In this document: positions 1-6,447 of the stretch, one piece after another
Position numbering within the stretch: position 1 is the first letter of the stretch
Layout: every line of letters begins with the position of its first letter
Assembly (NCBI GenBank): GCA_028687545.1
Contig: JAQTZZ010000084.1
Coordinates: forward strand, 1-9,800
Source of the DNA: Candidatus Wallbacteria bacterium
GTDB lineage: Bacteria > Muiribacteriota > JAQTZZ01
Direction of reading: 5' to 3'
DNA length: 9,800 nucleotides
Translations under genes and position numbers: made by a program
The notes under the pieces: model-generated
What the model saw: the letters and a program-made list of their open reading frames with translations, nothing else
What the model was told of the DNA's origin: nothing
The model's database searches: none

Positions 1-775
1 GAATGTAAAGATCCCTGTCCCTGCTCAGAGAGAAAATCGTGGAAGGGAATTCCGGGAGCTTGAGCAGGTATTTTACAGTTCCGGTTTTATTGTCGTATGC
101 TGCCAGGGAAACCAATTTCTGAGCCGCTTCAGCAAAGGCCTTCAGCGGAACGACGCTCCTGATCAAACCGAGCATGTCCGGATTGTCCTTTTTCACAGCT
201 GACTTGCACATCCGCGCAAGGACGGCTGCGTCAATTTCAACGCTGCCCAGTTTCCGGGCTTTATCCGACGCTGCGGCCAGGTCGTCTTTCAAAACGCAGT
301 CATAGAAAGTCAGAAGAGCCGGATTATCATGCAGCAGCATCAGAAAGGAAAACAGGGTGACTTCTGATTTCAGCGTGACAGGTGACTTTCTTTTGCTCAG
401 CCAGTCGGAGGCGAGCTTCAAGTCTTCAATTTCGCGTGTAACCTCTGAAACAGGTTTCTTTTCCAGAAATGATACAGCCTGCGGCTCTCCTTTCTGATTG
501 CTGATCCTGCATGTTTCCTGCAGGACCGGCCAGGAGGAAAGATAGGCCTGTGCAGATAAGGAGTAGTAATTATCCAGAAGAATTCTGGCTTCTTCTGTGC
601 GGCCCTGATCGAGTAAATCAAAACGGCGCTCTTCCATAAGATCTTTCTGTTCCGTAAGATCCGGAAATTTCCAGCGAATGTCTGCAGCATTCTGCCCGGC
701 AGCGGAAACATCCGCTTGAACACAGCAGGCTGTTAATACGGCGAGCATGAGGACAACATGGTTTAAATAATTCAT
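1..775 (-). CDS. Partial lipoprotein-like exported protein, C-terminus outside window
   Basis: The frame is open without a stop from ATG at 775 down to base 1 (258 codons visible). The start has a good ribosome-binding site, AGGAG at 785-781 with a 5-base spacer. The N-terminus is hydrophobic, and residues 14-17 read L-T-A-C, a good lipobox, so Cys17 is the likely lipidation site. One oddity is that no Lys or Arg precedes the hydrophobic stretch. The rest is a helical, soluble sequence. Near the visible end, residues reading TGTVKYLLKLPEF resemble a degenerate ankyrin-type helix pair, but this is weak and I assign no family. It lies 50 bp downstream of the TolB-like gene on the same strand, so co-transcription is likely. 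The gene is surely real; its function is unknown. Confidence 0.8.
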   Translation of the reverse strand, partial: MNYLNHVVLMLAVLTACCVQADVSAAGQNAADIRWKFPDLTEQKDLMEERRFDLLDQGRTEEARILLDNYYSLSAQAYLSSWPVLQETCRISNQKGEPQAVSFLEKKPVSEVTREIEDLKLASDWLSKRKSPVTLKSEVTLFSFLMLLHDNPALLTFYDCVLKDDLAAASDKARKLGSVEIDAAVLARMCKSAVKKDNPDMLGLIRSVVPLKAFAEAAQKLVSLAAYDNKTGTVKYLLKLPEFPSTIFSLSRDRDLYI

Positions 776-825
776 ACTATCTCCTGTAGAAGCTTCAGAA
801 ACGTGCTTGAGATTTACTGACAGGA

Positions 826-1902
826 CTAATTTTTGATTGTCCACCAGTCAAATCCTATGCCTATTTTATCTAAAATCATTTTGCTGTTAGAGGGATTAGC
901 AAGCTCTAAAACACACAATTTTCCGTCCCGGTTAAAAGCCAGTTTTTGACCGTCAGGGGATAAGCACAGATCCCATAGGGTGCTTCTGGCTATCAGGTCG
1001 GAGATCATAGATTTGTTCGCTGAAGACTGGCTGGAATCGATTGCATCCGCAATTGGCTTCGGGAGCTCCAGCACTTCGCAACTTCCGCCGTTAATGCCGA
1101 TCAGGCCGATTGAACACTTGAAATCCTTGTTACTTCTCATAACAAAGGCTACAATTTTCCCGTCTGGGGAGAGACATGGACTGGAGTATATTGTGGAAAG
1201 GTCTGTGCCGCCGGTGAGCATGGTCTCCACACTCTCCCCTGCAGCGGTCGAGTCAGTCAGGGTAGATTCACTGCCTGTTATTCTCCGAATAAAAATGCCC
1301 ACTCTCAGTTCAGGTGCAGGTTCAGCACTGAGGCTTTTGGCATAAATAATTTTATCGTTCCCGGAATAGCAAAGTTGCCCCATTGAAAATACTGTATCAA
1401 AAGCTTTAACAATACCTGTTCCATCCGTTTTGATCGTCCAGACCATACTTACTCCGCATTCTTTTCCGTGCGATGAAAAGGCGAGGCTTGTTCCGTCTGC
1501 GGAAAAATCCGCGCCTTCATAGTCTGTGAAACCGGTCGCGTCAGTTTCGCTGGTCAAAGTTTTCCGGTCAGACCCATCGCTGTTCATGATGCAGAGTGAT
1601 GTTTTCCTGCCATCCGATGAATACGATGACGAGGTAAAAGCGATTCTGCTCCCGTCAGGTGAGATCACAGGCTCTTCTTCATCTTCATCTGGCGTGTTTG
1701 TGAGATTGACTTTCCCGCTTCCATCAGGATTGATCTTGCAAATATCGTTGCTGATTTGTCGGTTAGCGCCATAGGCAATCACTATCGTCTCGCACTCCGA
1801 AGTTCCGGCGTAAACTGCAGTCTCCTGAAGAAAAATGACCGCAATCACGATTGAAACGCAGATCGGCGAAGACCAGATTATAGTTTTCATGAATTTCAGC
1901 AT
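826..1902 (-). CDS. Exported TolB-like (PD40/WD40-like) beta-propeller protein
   Basis: This is a 358-residue protein. Residues 1 to about 32 form a signal peptide: basic start, hydrophobic core, then A-V-Y-A before GTSE. The body carries repeats of the PD40 type seen in TolB and related periplasmic propellers: VISPDGSRIAFTS near 79-91, FSADGTSLAFSS near 133-144, LSPDGKIVAFVM near 244-255 and LSPDGQKLAFNRDGK near 314-328. Between them lie strands of the type INPDGSG and MNSDGSDRKTL. No enzyme domain is fused to the propeller, so a binding or scaffold role outside the cytoplasm is inferred. It is not the canonical TolB of the Tol-Pal system, since no tol genes are nearby. ATG 1902 is preferred because GGAGG at 1912-1908 precedes it. 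An in-frame TTG at 1917 would overlap that site. A small ORF ends 34 bp upstream and a lipoprotein-like gene starts 50 bp downstream, suggesting one transcript. Confidence 0.85.
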   Translation of the reverse strand: MLKFMKTIIWSSPICVSIVIAVIFLQETAVYAGTSECETIVIAYGANRQISNDICKINPDGSGKVNLTNTPDEDEEEPVISPDGSRIAFTSSSYSSDGRKTSLCIMNSDGSDRKTLTSETDATGFTDYEGADFSADGTSLAFSSHGKECGVSMVWTIKTDGTGIVKAFDTVFSMGQLCYSGNDKIIYAKSLSAEPAPELRVGIFIRRITGSESTLTDSTAAGESVETMLTGGTDLSTIYSSPCLSPDGKIVAFVMRSNKDFKCSIGLIGINGGSCEVLELPKPIADAIDSSQSSANKSMISDLIARSTLWDLCLSPDGQKLAFNRDGKLCVLELANPSNSKMILDKIGIGFDWWTIKN

Positions 1903-1936
1903 ACTTTCCTCCTTCAACCATCAAATTTTTCCACAC

Positions 1937-2002
1937 TTAAGCGATTTCCTTTTCCACTTTTGCATTGATCATTTCATTCATTGAGTTGATGTTCTTTTCC
2001 AT
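1937..2002 (-). CDS. Candidate 21-residue small peptide
   Basis: A short ORF encodes 21 residues, beginning MEKNINSMNEM and ending VEKEIA before TAA. It is charged and probably helical, with no signal peptide or membrane segment. Three things support translation. There is a GGGGGG tract 4 bases before the ATG, the same leader seen at the metallopeptidase and at the first secreted paralogue. A hexamer-repeat promoter lies just upstream, with a predicted transcript start about 23 bases before the ATG. The ORF is also the first one on the presumed transcript leading into the TolB-like gene 34 bp downstream. It could be a real peptide or a leader ORF that affects translation of the next gene. It is too short for sequence-based assignment. 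Confidence 0.5.
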   Translation of the reverse strand: MEKNINSMNEMINAKVEKEIA

Positions 2003-2006
2003 ATTT

Positions 2007-2012
2007 CCCCCC
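2007..2012 (-). promoter_or_regulatory. Unusual GGGGGG ribosome-binding site for the 21-residue ORF
   Basis: Six G residues (2012-2007, read on minus) sit 4 bases before ATG 2002. Together with the sites at 3069-3074 and 6448-6453 this makes three starts with the pattern GGGGGG then A-rich 3-4 bases then ATG. Other starts in the window use ordinary AGGAG/GGAGG. Confidence 0.6.
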
Positions 2013-2031
2013 TTGTTTTGATCTTAAATCA

Positions 2032-2086
2032 ATTCTTTTCTTAAATGATTGGAAATGGAAGTTTCATCCTGCTTCAATCTGCTTCA
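2032..2086 (-). promoter_or_regulatory. Hexamer-repeat promoter A (for the 21-residue ORF / TolB-like operon)
   Basis: Read on the minus strand, hexamers TGAAGC (2086-2081), TGAAGC (2076-2071) and TGAAAC (2066-2061) repeat with a 10-bp pitch. A weak -10-like AAGAAT (2037-2032) begins 29 bp after the start of the third hexamer. The predicted transcript start is near 2025, about 23 bases before ATG 2002. The last hexamer falls near -40, as expected for an activator contacting polymerase. The repeat is seen; the promoter role is inferred from geometry shared with four other copies. Confidence 0.55.
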
Positions 2087-2180
2087 CAGATAGTGAAAGA
2101 CTTGAAGGTTATCGTTTCAAGATTGTGCTCCTAGCGATAAAATTAATCTTCATATAAACACCTCTGCCTTTTTTCCAAAA

Positions 2181-3065
2181 TCACGGCCTGCAGCGGGCCA
2201 CCCGCCACATCTCGGGGGTGATATGCCCGCTCATGATGTGGTAGTAAAAACCCAGCCAGTTCGGTTCACTCGGTTTGCGCCTGTAGCAGGGATCGCCGCC
2301 GTCTTGGCCTTCATAGCGGCCGTCGTCAGGGCTGCAGACGAGTTCATCCGGAAAGTTCGTCCTGTGGTATAAGGCCCAGTCCACTACATGCAGCCATTCA
2401 TGCAGTTCCAGCTCTCCGTTGGTCGGAATGCCGCCTCCGTCCTGAATGCTGATCCAGCCCGCTCCATCAAGGCCATAATCACCACCTAAAGCGCCTCCCC
2501 AGAGGAAAGTTGGCACTTCCTGCCCCTGGCCGTCATTGGTTTTGACATAAGCCAGAATGTTATCTGTGTGTCCTGGCGCATAATGACCTGTGATCATATT
2601 TTTCGCATCTTCAGGGCTCAGCCAGTATTTATCTTTTACAGGTGACATGCTCTTCAGCGGTTCCTCGATGATTTCTATTTTCATGTTGATCTTCATCATC
2701 CCGCCGCTGTATGAAAATACCAGTTCCTTGTAACTTTCCAGAGCCTGGCGGATCATGGCCATCTCGGAATCGCTGAAGCTGATGTTCACATGCGTCTGTC
2801 CACCTGAACCAGGCGACTGGAAGGTGAAGTCCAGAGTGCGGAAGATGGCTGTATAGACGGTCCACACGTTTGCTTCGCGTGTGTTTTTCACGGCATGCTC
2901 ATGAATCTTTTCCAACTCCATGTAATACTGGGGCTTCAAGTTCTCCTGCTTGCCCGAACACAGTCCGCAGGCAAAAGAGGTGCTTCCAAACTGAGCAATG
3001 AGCGACGACACGATGAAAACTTTGATGAGCCAGGATGCGGTCACGGTTCTGATGAGTTTTTTCAT
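2181..3065 (-). CDS. Secreted HExxH metallopeptidase-like protein
   Basis: This is a 294-residue protein. Residues 1-32 look like a signal peptide (MKKLIRT, hydrophobic core, ending S-F-A before Cys33). The Cys is in a poor lipobox, so soluble secretion is more likely than lipidation. The key feature is H222-E-W-L-H226, an HExxH zinc-site motif with the catalytic Glu. The third metal ligand is not obvious. His234 is 12 residues after the first His, which does not fit the metzincin HExxHxxGxxH pattern. Other candidates are Asp/Glu at 240-252 or the histidines near 276 and 281. A strand-turn region, WGGALGGDYGLDG-GWISIQD (191-209), precedes the motif and is typical of the edge strand of zincin folds. 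ATG 3065 is chosen because GGGGGG lies 3 bases upstream. The longer frame start at 3125 lies upstream of the predicted transcript start. The gene stands alone on minus, behind hexamer promoter B. Proteolysis is inferred; the substrate is unknown. Confidence 0.75.
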   Translation of the reverse strand: MKKLIRTVTASWLIKVFIVSSLIAQFGSTSFACGLCSGKQENLKPQYYMELEKIHEHAVKNTREANVWTVYTAIFRTLDFTFQSPGSGGQTHVNISFSDSEMAMIRQALESYKELVFSYSGGMMKINMKIEIIEEPLKSMSPVKDKYWLSPEDAKNMITGHYAPGHTDNILAYVKTNDGQGQEVPTFLWGGALGGDYGLDGAGWISIQDGGGIPTNGELELHEWLHVVDWALYHRTNFPDELVCSPDDGRYEGQDGGDPCYRRKPSEPNWLGFYYHIMSGHITPEMWRVARCRP

Positions 3066-3068
3066 ACT

Positions 3069-3074
3069 CCCCCC
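3069..3074 (-). promoter_or_regulatory. Unusual GGGGGG ribosome-binding site for the metallopeptidase-like gene
   Basis: Six G residues (3074-3069 on minus) followed by AGT and ATG 3065. This site decides the start: it favours ATG 3065 over the longer frame that opens at 3125. Confidence 0.65.
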
Positions 3075-3108
3075 TTGCATATTTTTTATCGTTATTCTCC
3101 ATATGCAA

Positions 3109-3163
3109 ATTATTACCTGGAGCAACGGGATCGGGAAGTTTCAACTTGCTTCAACATGCTTCA
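3109..3163 (-). promoter_or_regulatory. Hexamer-repeat promoter B (for the metallopeptidase-like gene)
   Basis: On minus: TGAAGC (3163-3158), TGAAGC (3153-3148) and TGAAAC (3143-3138), at a 10-bp pitch. AATAAT (3114-3109) starts 29 bp after the third hexamer begins. The predicted transcript start is near 3102, leaving a 5-prime leader of about 37 bases before ATG 3065. No good -35 hexamer sits at the usual distance from the -10, which fits an activator-dependent promoter. The repeats are certain; the function is inferred. Confidence 0.6.
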
Positions 3164-3208
3164 TCGGGAAAAAAAGATCGTAATGAGTTCAACGCTGTTG
3201 ACCCCTTG

Positions 3209-3361
3209 ATGCAGACGAACAGGTACTTCGGGATCATGATCGGAAGGGAATGGCTTGATCCTGCACTGTTTTCCCGGGATGGGAATGAAAAGCCTTTCTG
3301 TTACAATGATGATGCGCTCAAATTCATCAATGACCAAATTCGAAAATGGCCCAGTCAATGA
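3209..3361 (+). CDS. Doubtful 50-residue hypothetical protein
   Basis: This ORF of 50 residues starts MQTNRYFGIM and ends FINDQIRKWPSQ. The composition looks protein-like: an aromatic strand, then acidic and helical segments. Codon choice resembles neighbouring genes (CTG, GAA, ATC, AGG, AAT). The frame is open further upstream to a TTG at 3146, but that lies inside promoter B. No Shine-Dalgarno site precedes ATG 3209. The ATG overlaps the TGA of a nine-codon mini-ORF (MSSTLLTP). It could be a small gene, a decayed remnant of a longer one, or chance. It stops 107 bases before the kinase start on the same strand. Confidence 0.35.
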   Translation: MQTNRYFGIMIGREWLDPALFSRDGNEKPFCYNDDALKFINDQIRKWPSQ

Positions 3362-3400
3362 CAGCTTTGGTAGTGGTGCTGATAGAGCCGGAACTATACA

Positions 3401-3426
3401 ATTTCAATCTGCTGCATTGTGCAACA
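3401..3426 (-). repeat. Degenerate hexamer-repeat copy upstream of the kinase gene
   Basis: Read on minus, TGTTGC (3426-3421), TGCAGC (3416-3411) and TGAAAT (3406-3401) follow the TGnnnC-like pattern at 10-bp pitch. No AATAAT-type box lies 28-29 bp beyond the last hexamer. The orientation is opposite to the kinase gene that follows. It may be a degenerate operator or chance; it is the weakest member of the set. Confidence 0.3.
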
Positions 3427-3468
3427 GATGCTTTGACAGGGTGCTGAAAATGATGATAGCCTGTGTCT

Positions 3469-6066
3469 ATGAATCCGGTTTTTCTGGAAAAAGGCACCCT
3501 GATTTCCGGCTGCACTGTCATCGAGCAGGTAGGCGAGGGCGGCATGGGCGTAGTTTACAAGGGCTTTGACCAGGCGCTGGACCGTCCGGTCGCCATCAAG
3601 ATCATGAATCCACTGTCTGGAAAGACCGCAGGGGAGCGTTTCCTGCGCGAAGCCAGGCTGCTCGCTCAGTGCCGCCATCACGGTGTTGTGCAGATTTACT
3701 CATTCGGAGAGCATCAGGGCTTCCCTTATTTCGTGATGGAATATGTGGAAGGGAATTCGCTGGAGAGTTTTATAAAGAAAGCCAGGATGGTCTCTGGCGA
3801 TAAATACAAGCTCGATGAACTGCTGGAAATGGGCTATCTCAAGGAATCAGACCCTGAACTCCCGTATTTCCTGCGCGATCCGCTGAGGCCCCCGCTTTCA
3901 GATCCCGAATATCTTGGACGGGTCAATTCCCTGATCGCTGAAATCGCCGACACTCTCAGCGAAGTGCACAGGCTGGGGATTGTGCATCGTGACATCAAAC
4001 CTGCCAACATCCTGATCTGCACCGACGGTGAGGTGAAACTCGTGGATTTCGGGCTGGCCAAAACCGGCGATTCCTTAGATCTAACCCGCACCGAACAGAT
4101 GATAGGCACAATTAATTACATGTCACCCGAGCAATTTCAGGGAAAGAAAGCCAGAATCACCCCTCTCACCGATATATACAGCCTGGGTGCCACTTATTAT
4201 GAACTGGCCACGCTGAGAAGACCTGTGGAGGAAGAAGATATCCCGGCGATTGTGGCAGGAATCACAGAGGGGAGATTTCCTGAGCCGCATGAATTGAATC
4301 CTGCGATCACTTCCAGGCCTAACAGCATAATCCTGAAATGTCTGCGGACTAAGGAAACAGATCGTTTTCAGTCCGCTGCTGAGCTAGCCGACGAGATCAG
4401 GCGGAGCGGTCGTGCTTTCCCTATTTTCCAGGGTGTGAGAGATTTTTTTCTGCAACTGTCCGCAAAGCAGGAAGTCAGGAAGAAAATGCTTTCCCTGAAA
4501 TCCGGTGGTGAAATCTCAATTGCCGCTATCGGTCATGACGGAAACATTTCCGCTGCCAGGGCTTTGTATGAAGAAGCCAGGAACGATTTTTTCGTGAAGA
4601 TGAAATTTGTTGATGCGGTCGATAAATTGATGCAGGCTCTGGAACTGCATCCCACCTGCATTGACGCCTTATTGCTGCTATACAATGCTTACTCGTCATC
4701 ATTCGAACTGAGATCATTGGAGGAGCGGCTGCCAGCGGCCAGGGCAGCAGAGGGTTCCCTGACGGAATCGGATCTGCTTAAGCTGGAGATCCTCGAAAAG
4801 ACCATCAAGCATGGAGAAAAAAGCACATCAGAACTTTACCGCTGTTATCTGAAAGTCTACCCAGCAGATGAAGTGATTTTATACATGGACTACCTGGCTT
4901 CGTATTATGATACCGATTTCGACAGAGCACTCACCTGCCTTGAACAGATCCTGGCAGTAAATCCTGAATACAACAGGATTTACTTTGAAATGTCTGAGAT
5001 TTATGCGGGAATGGGAAAAACGGAAAAAGCATTGAAAATAATGGAAAGCAGGGCGGAGAAGTACCCGGATCTGATAGAGCTGAACCTGGTTACTTTGGAG
5101 CAGTTGATCCTTACGGGAAGATTTGAGGAAGCTGGGAAAAAGCTGGCAAATGTTCTGGAAGATGACCCTTCCTTGGACTGGGCATTGTCGATGATGGCCA
5201 GAGTGGAAGCTGCTAGAAATCATCCGGAGGCAGCCTGCAACAGATTGAGGCAGGCCATCGGGAGCACAAGATCTGATTTTGAAAAGTCACGGCTGTACTA
5301 CCTGCTTTACCGCATGCATGAATCCTTCGGTAACCCGGATAAGGCTGCTCAAACTCTCCAGATTTGCAGAAATATTGGATTTGAGCGGAATTTCCTGTCT
5401 CTGGCTGAAATCGAAACGCGGATCGTGAGTTGTGACCTTTCAGGCCTGAACCCGGGAAATTTCCGGCCTGAATTCACAGAATTGATAAAAAAGTTCATCC
5501 GTAGAAGCTGCCTTCAGGGTCTGGATTTCCGATGCTATGGTGCAGGCAGTTTCATTGGAACCGTGTCCTGCTACGAAATGTCCGGAAGCGGCAGTTGCAG
5601 CATTTTTAAAACCTGGTCCGAGATTGTTTTCCGTACCCGAAGGGTTGAAGAGGTGTGGGTTCACCTGGCTGAAATTCCGTCCACGCCTTTTTCAGACGGG
5701 AGTGGCAGGATTCAGGAAGCAAAAATTAAAAAATGCCCGACTGCTTTTGGAAATTATCTTGCCGCAGTCAAGCTGTCTGAGCCTGTGAAAAACGGGGAAG
5801 CACTTTTCCTTTCAGCTGAATACGAACCCATTAAGCTGACAGAAAACGGAAACGGACTGGAATTTTCGATTCCTGATTATCCATTCAATATATCCAGGGA
5901 ACAGATATTTTTAATCTCAGTCCCTGATTCCCTGAAAGTCGATACTATCTCTCTCGAACCTGACGAGACAGTCAAGCTGGAAAACTCCAAAATTCTGGTT
6001 TTCAGCCGCTTCTTTCACTCGGGGGAGAAGCTTCCCCTGAAACTCAGATTCAGGAAAACTGCCTGA
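3469..6066 (+). CDS. Hanks-type Ser/Thr protein kinase with TPR-like region and uncharacterised C-terminal domain
   Basis: This protein has 865 residues and all kinase landmarks are present: glycine loop GEGGMGVVYKG (22-32), VAIK with Lys44, helix-C Glu near 61, catalytic loop H173-R-D-I-K-P-A-N, DFG at 193-195, and the GTINYMSPEQ segment ending near 222. An active kinase is therefore expected. An insertion of about 45-50 residues (105-155) separates the hinge strand from the catalytic-loop helix. Residues about 360-650 are helical with TPR-like units, such as ALKIMESRAEKYPDLIELN and a nearby LEQILAVNPEYNRIYFEMSE. The last 210 residues are strand-rich, with several cysteines (656, 681, 689, 701, 710), and match no family I recognise. 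No membrane segment is visible, so the protein is probably cytoplasmic, unlike PknB-type sensors. The start is uncertain: an in-frame TAG at 3457 leaves only GTG 3463 or ATG 3469, and neither has a Shine-Dalgarno site. The substrate is unknown. Confidence 0.92.
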   Translation: MNPVFLEKGTLISGCTVIEQVGEGGMGVVYKGFDQALDRPVAIKIMNPLSGKTAGERFLREARLLAQCRHHGVVQIYSFGEHQGFPYFVMEYVEGNSLESFIKKARMVSGDKYKLDELLEMGYLKESDPELPYFLRDPLRPPLSDPEYLGRVNSLIAEIADTLSEVHRLGIVHRDIKPANILICTDGEVKLVDFGLAKTGDSLDLTRTEQMIGTINYMSPEQFQGKKARITPLTDIYSLGATYYELATLRRPVEEEDIPAIVAGITEGRFPEPHELNPAITSRPNSIILKCLRTKETDRFQSAAELADEIRRSGRAFPIFQGVRDFFLQLSAKQEVRKKMLSLKSGGEISIAAIGHDGNISAARALYEEARNDFFVKMKFVDAVDKLMQALELHPTCIDALLLLYNAYSSSFELRSLEERLPAARAAEGSLTESDLLKLEILEKTIKHGEKSTSELYRCYLKVYPADEVILYMDYLASYYDTDFDRALTCLEQILAVNPEYNRIYFEMSEIYAGMGKTEKALKIMESRAEKYPDLIELNLVTLEQLILTGRFEEAGKKLANVLEDDPSLDWALSMMARVEAARNHPEAACNRLRQAIGSTRSDFEKSRLYYLLYRMHESFGNPDKAAQTLQICRNIGFERNFLSLAEIETRIVSCDLSGLNPGNFRPEFTELIKKFIRRSCLQGLDFRCYGAGSFIGTVSCYEMSGSGSCSIFKTWSEIVFRTRRVEEVWVHLAEIPSTPFSDGSGRIQEAKIKKCPTAFGNYLAAVKLSEPVKNGEALFLSAEYEPIKLTENGNGLEFSIPDYPFNISREQIFLISVPDSLKVDTISLEPDETVKLENSKILVFSRFFHSGEKLPLKLRFRKTA

Positions 6067-6082
6067 ACAAGTGGAAAGGGAA

Positions 6083-6108
6083 GTTTCAAATTGCTTCATT
6101 CAGCTTCG
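6083..6108 (-). repeat. Hexamer-repeat copy downstream of the kinase gene
   Basis: On minus: CGAAGC (6108-6103), TGAAGC (6098-6093) and TGAAAC (6088-6083), at 10-bp pitch. The sequence then continues TTCC, as in copies A and B. It is near-perfect, yet no -10-like box lies 28-29 bp beyond it and it points into the 3-prime end of the kinase gene. It may drive an antisense transcript, act as a remote binding site, or be the remnant of a lost gene's promoter. Confidence 0.5.
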
Positions 6109-6121
6109 GCAGATTCTCGAA

Positions 6122-6241
6122 TCAGACAGGCACGATTTTCTGAAAGATCACTATTGCATGATAGATAAACCTCATTATTTCGCTTGCCCGCAATAATGCC
6201 ACAGCAGTAAGTCCCATCAGCATGATCAGCAGCTTTTCCAT
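6122..6241 (-). CDS. Candidate 39-residue hydrophobic small protein
   Basis: The ORF encodes 39 residues, beginning MEKLLIMLMGLTAVALL and ending VIFQKIVPV before TGA. Residues 4-17 and 26-37 are hydrophobic, separated by RASEIMR. It could be a small membrane protein, an exported peptide or a hairpin-like membrane peptide. Support is good for its size. AGGAGG (6252-6247) sits 5 bases before the ATG, and a degenerate hexamer-repeat promoter with AATAAT places the transcript start about 24 bases upstream. The same frame extends upstream to 6355, but that start would lie above the promoter and has no such ribosome-binding site. It lies between the kinase and the secreted paralogues, transcribed against both. 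Like the 21-residue ORF it starts MEK, which is probably chance. Function unknown. Confidence 0.55.
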   Translation of the reverse strand: MEKLLIMLMGLTAVALLRASEIMRFIYHAIVIFQKIVPV

Positions 6242-6271
6242 ACAGTCCTCCTTCTGCGTCCTTACTGCTAT

Positions 6272-6326
6272 ATTATTTTCCATAGTCACCGAGCAATCCA
6301 GTAGCAATCTGAGGCAATCTGCTGCA
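6272..6326 (-). promoter_or_regulatory. Degenerate hexamer-repeat promoter D (for the 39-residue ORF)
   Basis: On minus: TGCAGC (6326-6321), TGCCTC (6316-6311) and TGCTAC (6306-6301), at exactly 10-bp pitch. AATAAT (6277-6272) begins 29 bp after the third hexamer starts, the same distance as in copies A and B. The centre of each hexamer differs from TGAAGC but TGnnnC is kept. Read on plus, the same bases give TGAGGC, TGCTGC and TGAAAT, also at 10-bp pitch, but with no -10 box, so minus is preferred. Confidence 0.45.
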
Positions 6327-6366
6327 AGCTGAAATATTTTACACATGAATCTCAATTCCTTGACAA

Positions 6367-6430
6367 AGAAGCCATTTGAAGCGGATTGAAGCCGAATGAA
6401 GCTTGAAACCTGGTTCAGCCGGGTAATAAT
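6367..6430 (+). promoter_or_regulatory. Hexamer-repeat promoter E (for the first secreted paralogue)
   Basis: Four units at 10-bp pitch: AGAAGC (6367), TGAAGC (6377), TGAAGC (6387) and TGAAGC (6397). They are followed directly by TTGAAA (6403-6408), a plausible -35, then 16 bases to AATAAT (6425-6430). The third full TGAAGC starts 28 bp before the -10. The predicted transcript start is near 6437, about 21 bases before ATG 6458. TTGAAACC also forms a near-palindrome with the following GGTTCA. This is the best-formed copy in the window. Confidence 0.65.
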
Positions 6431-6447
6431 TTACTTAAAGAATCAAC

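Noticed and set aside
793-798. Single TGAAGC on minus near the lipoprotein-like gene start
   Set aside because: No second hexamer at 10-bp pitch, so it does not belong to the promoter set.
2101-2121. Inverted repeat CTTGAA / TTCAAG with a 9-base loop, as a terminator for the metallopeptidase-like gene
   Set aside because: It has only a 6-bp AT-rich stem and no T tract follows on the minus strand. I found no convincing rho-independent terminator in the window.
2117-2160. 14-residue minus ORF (MKINFIARSTILKR) after the metallopeptidase-like gene
   Set aside because: No promoter and no convincing ribosome-binding site; length within chance.
2181-3125. 20-residue N-terminal extension of the metallopeptidase-like protein
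   Set aside because: It would bury the signal peptide and begin upstream of the -10 box. ATG 3065 has the hexa-G site.
3161-3358. 65-codon minus frame opposite the 50-residue ORF
   Set aside because: It has no start signals and less protein-like composition than the plus frame, and its end overlaps promoter B.
3433-3462. TTGACA at 3433-3438 as the kinase -35
   Set aside because: The bases 17 downstream read ATAGCC, a poor -10, and the transcript would begin at or after the start codon.
6122-6355. 77-residue version of the small hydrophobic ORF
   Set aside because: Its start lies upstream of the predicted transcript start and lacks a ribosome-binding site, while AGGAGG directly precedes the internal ATG at 6241.
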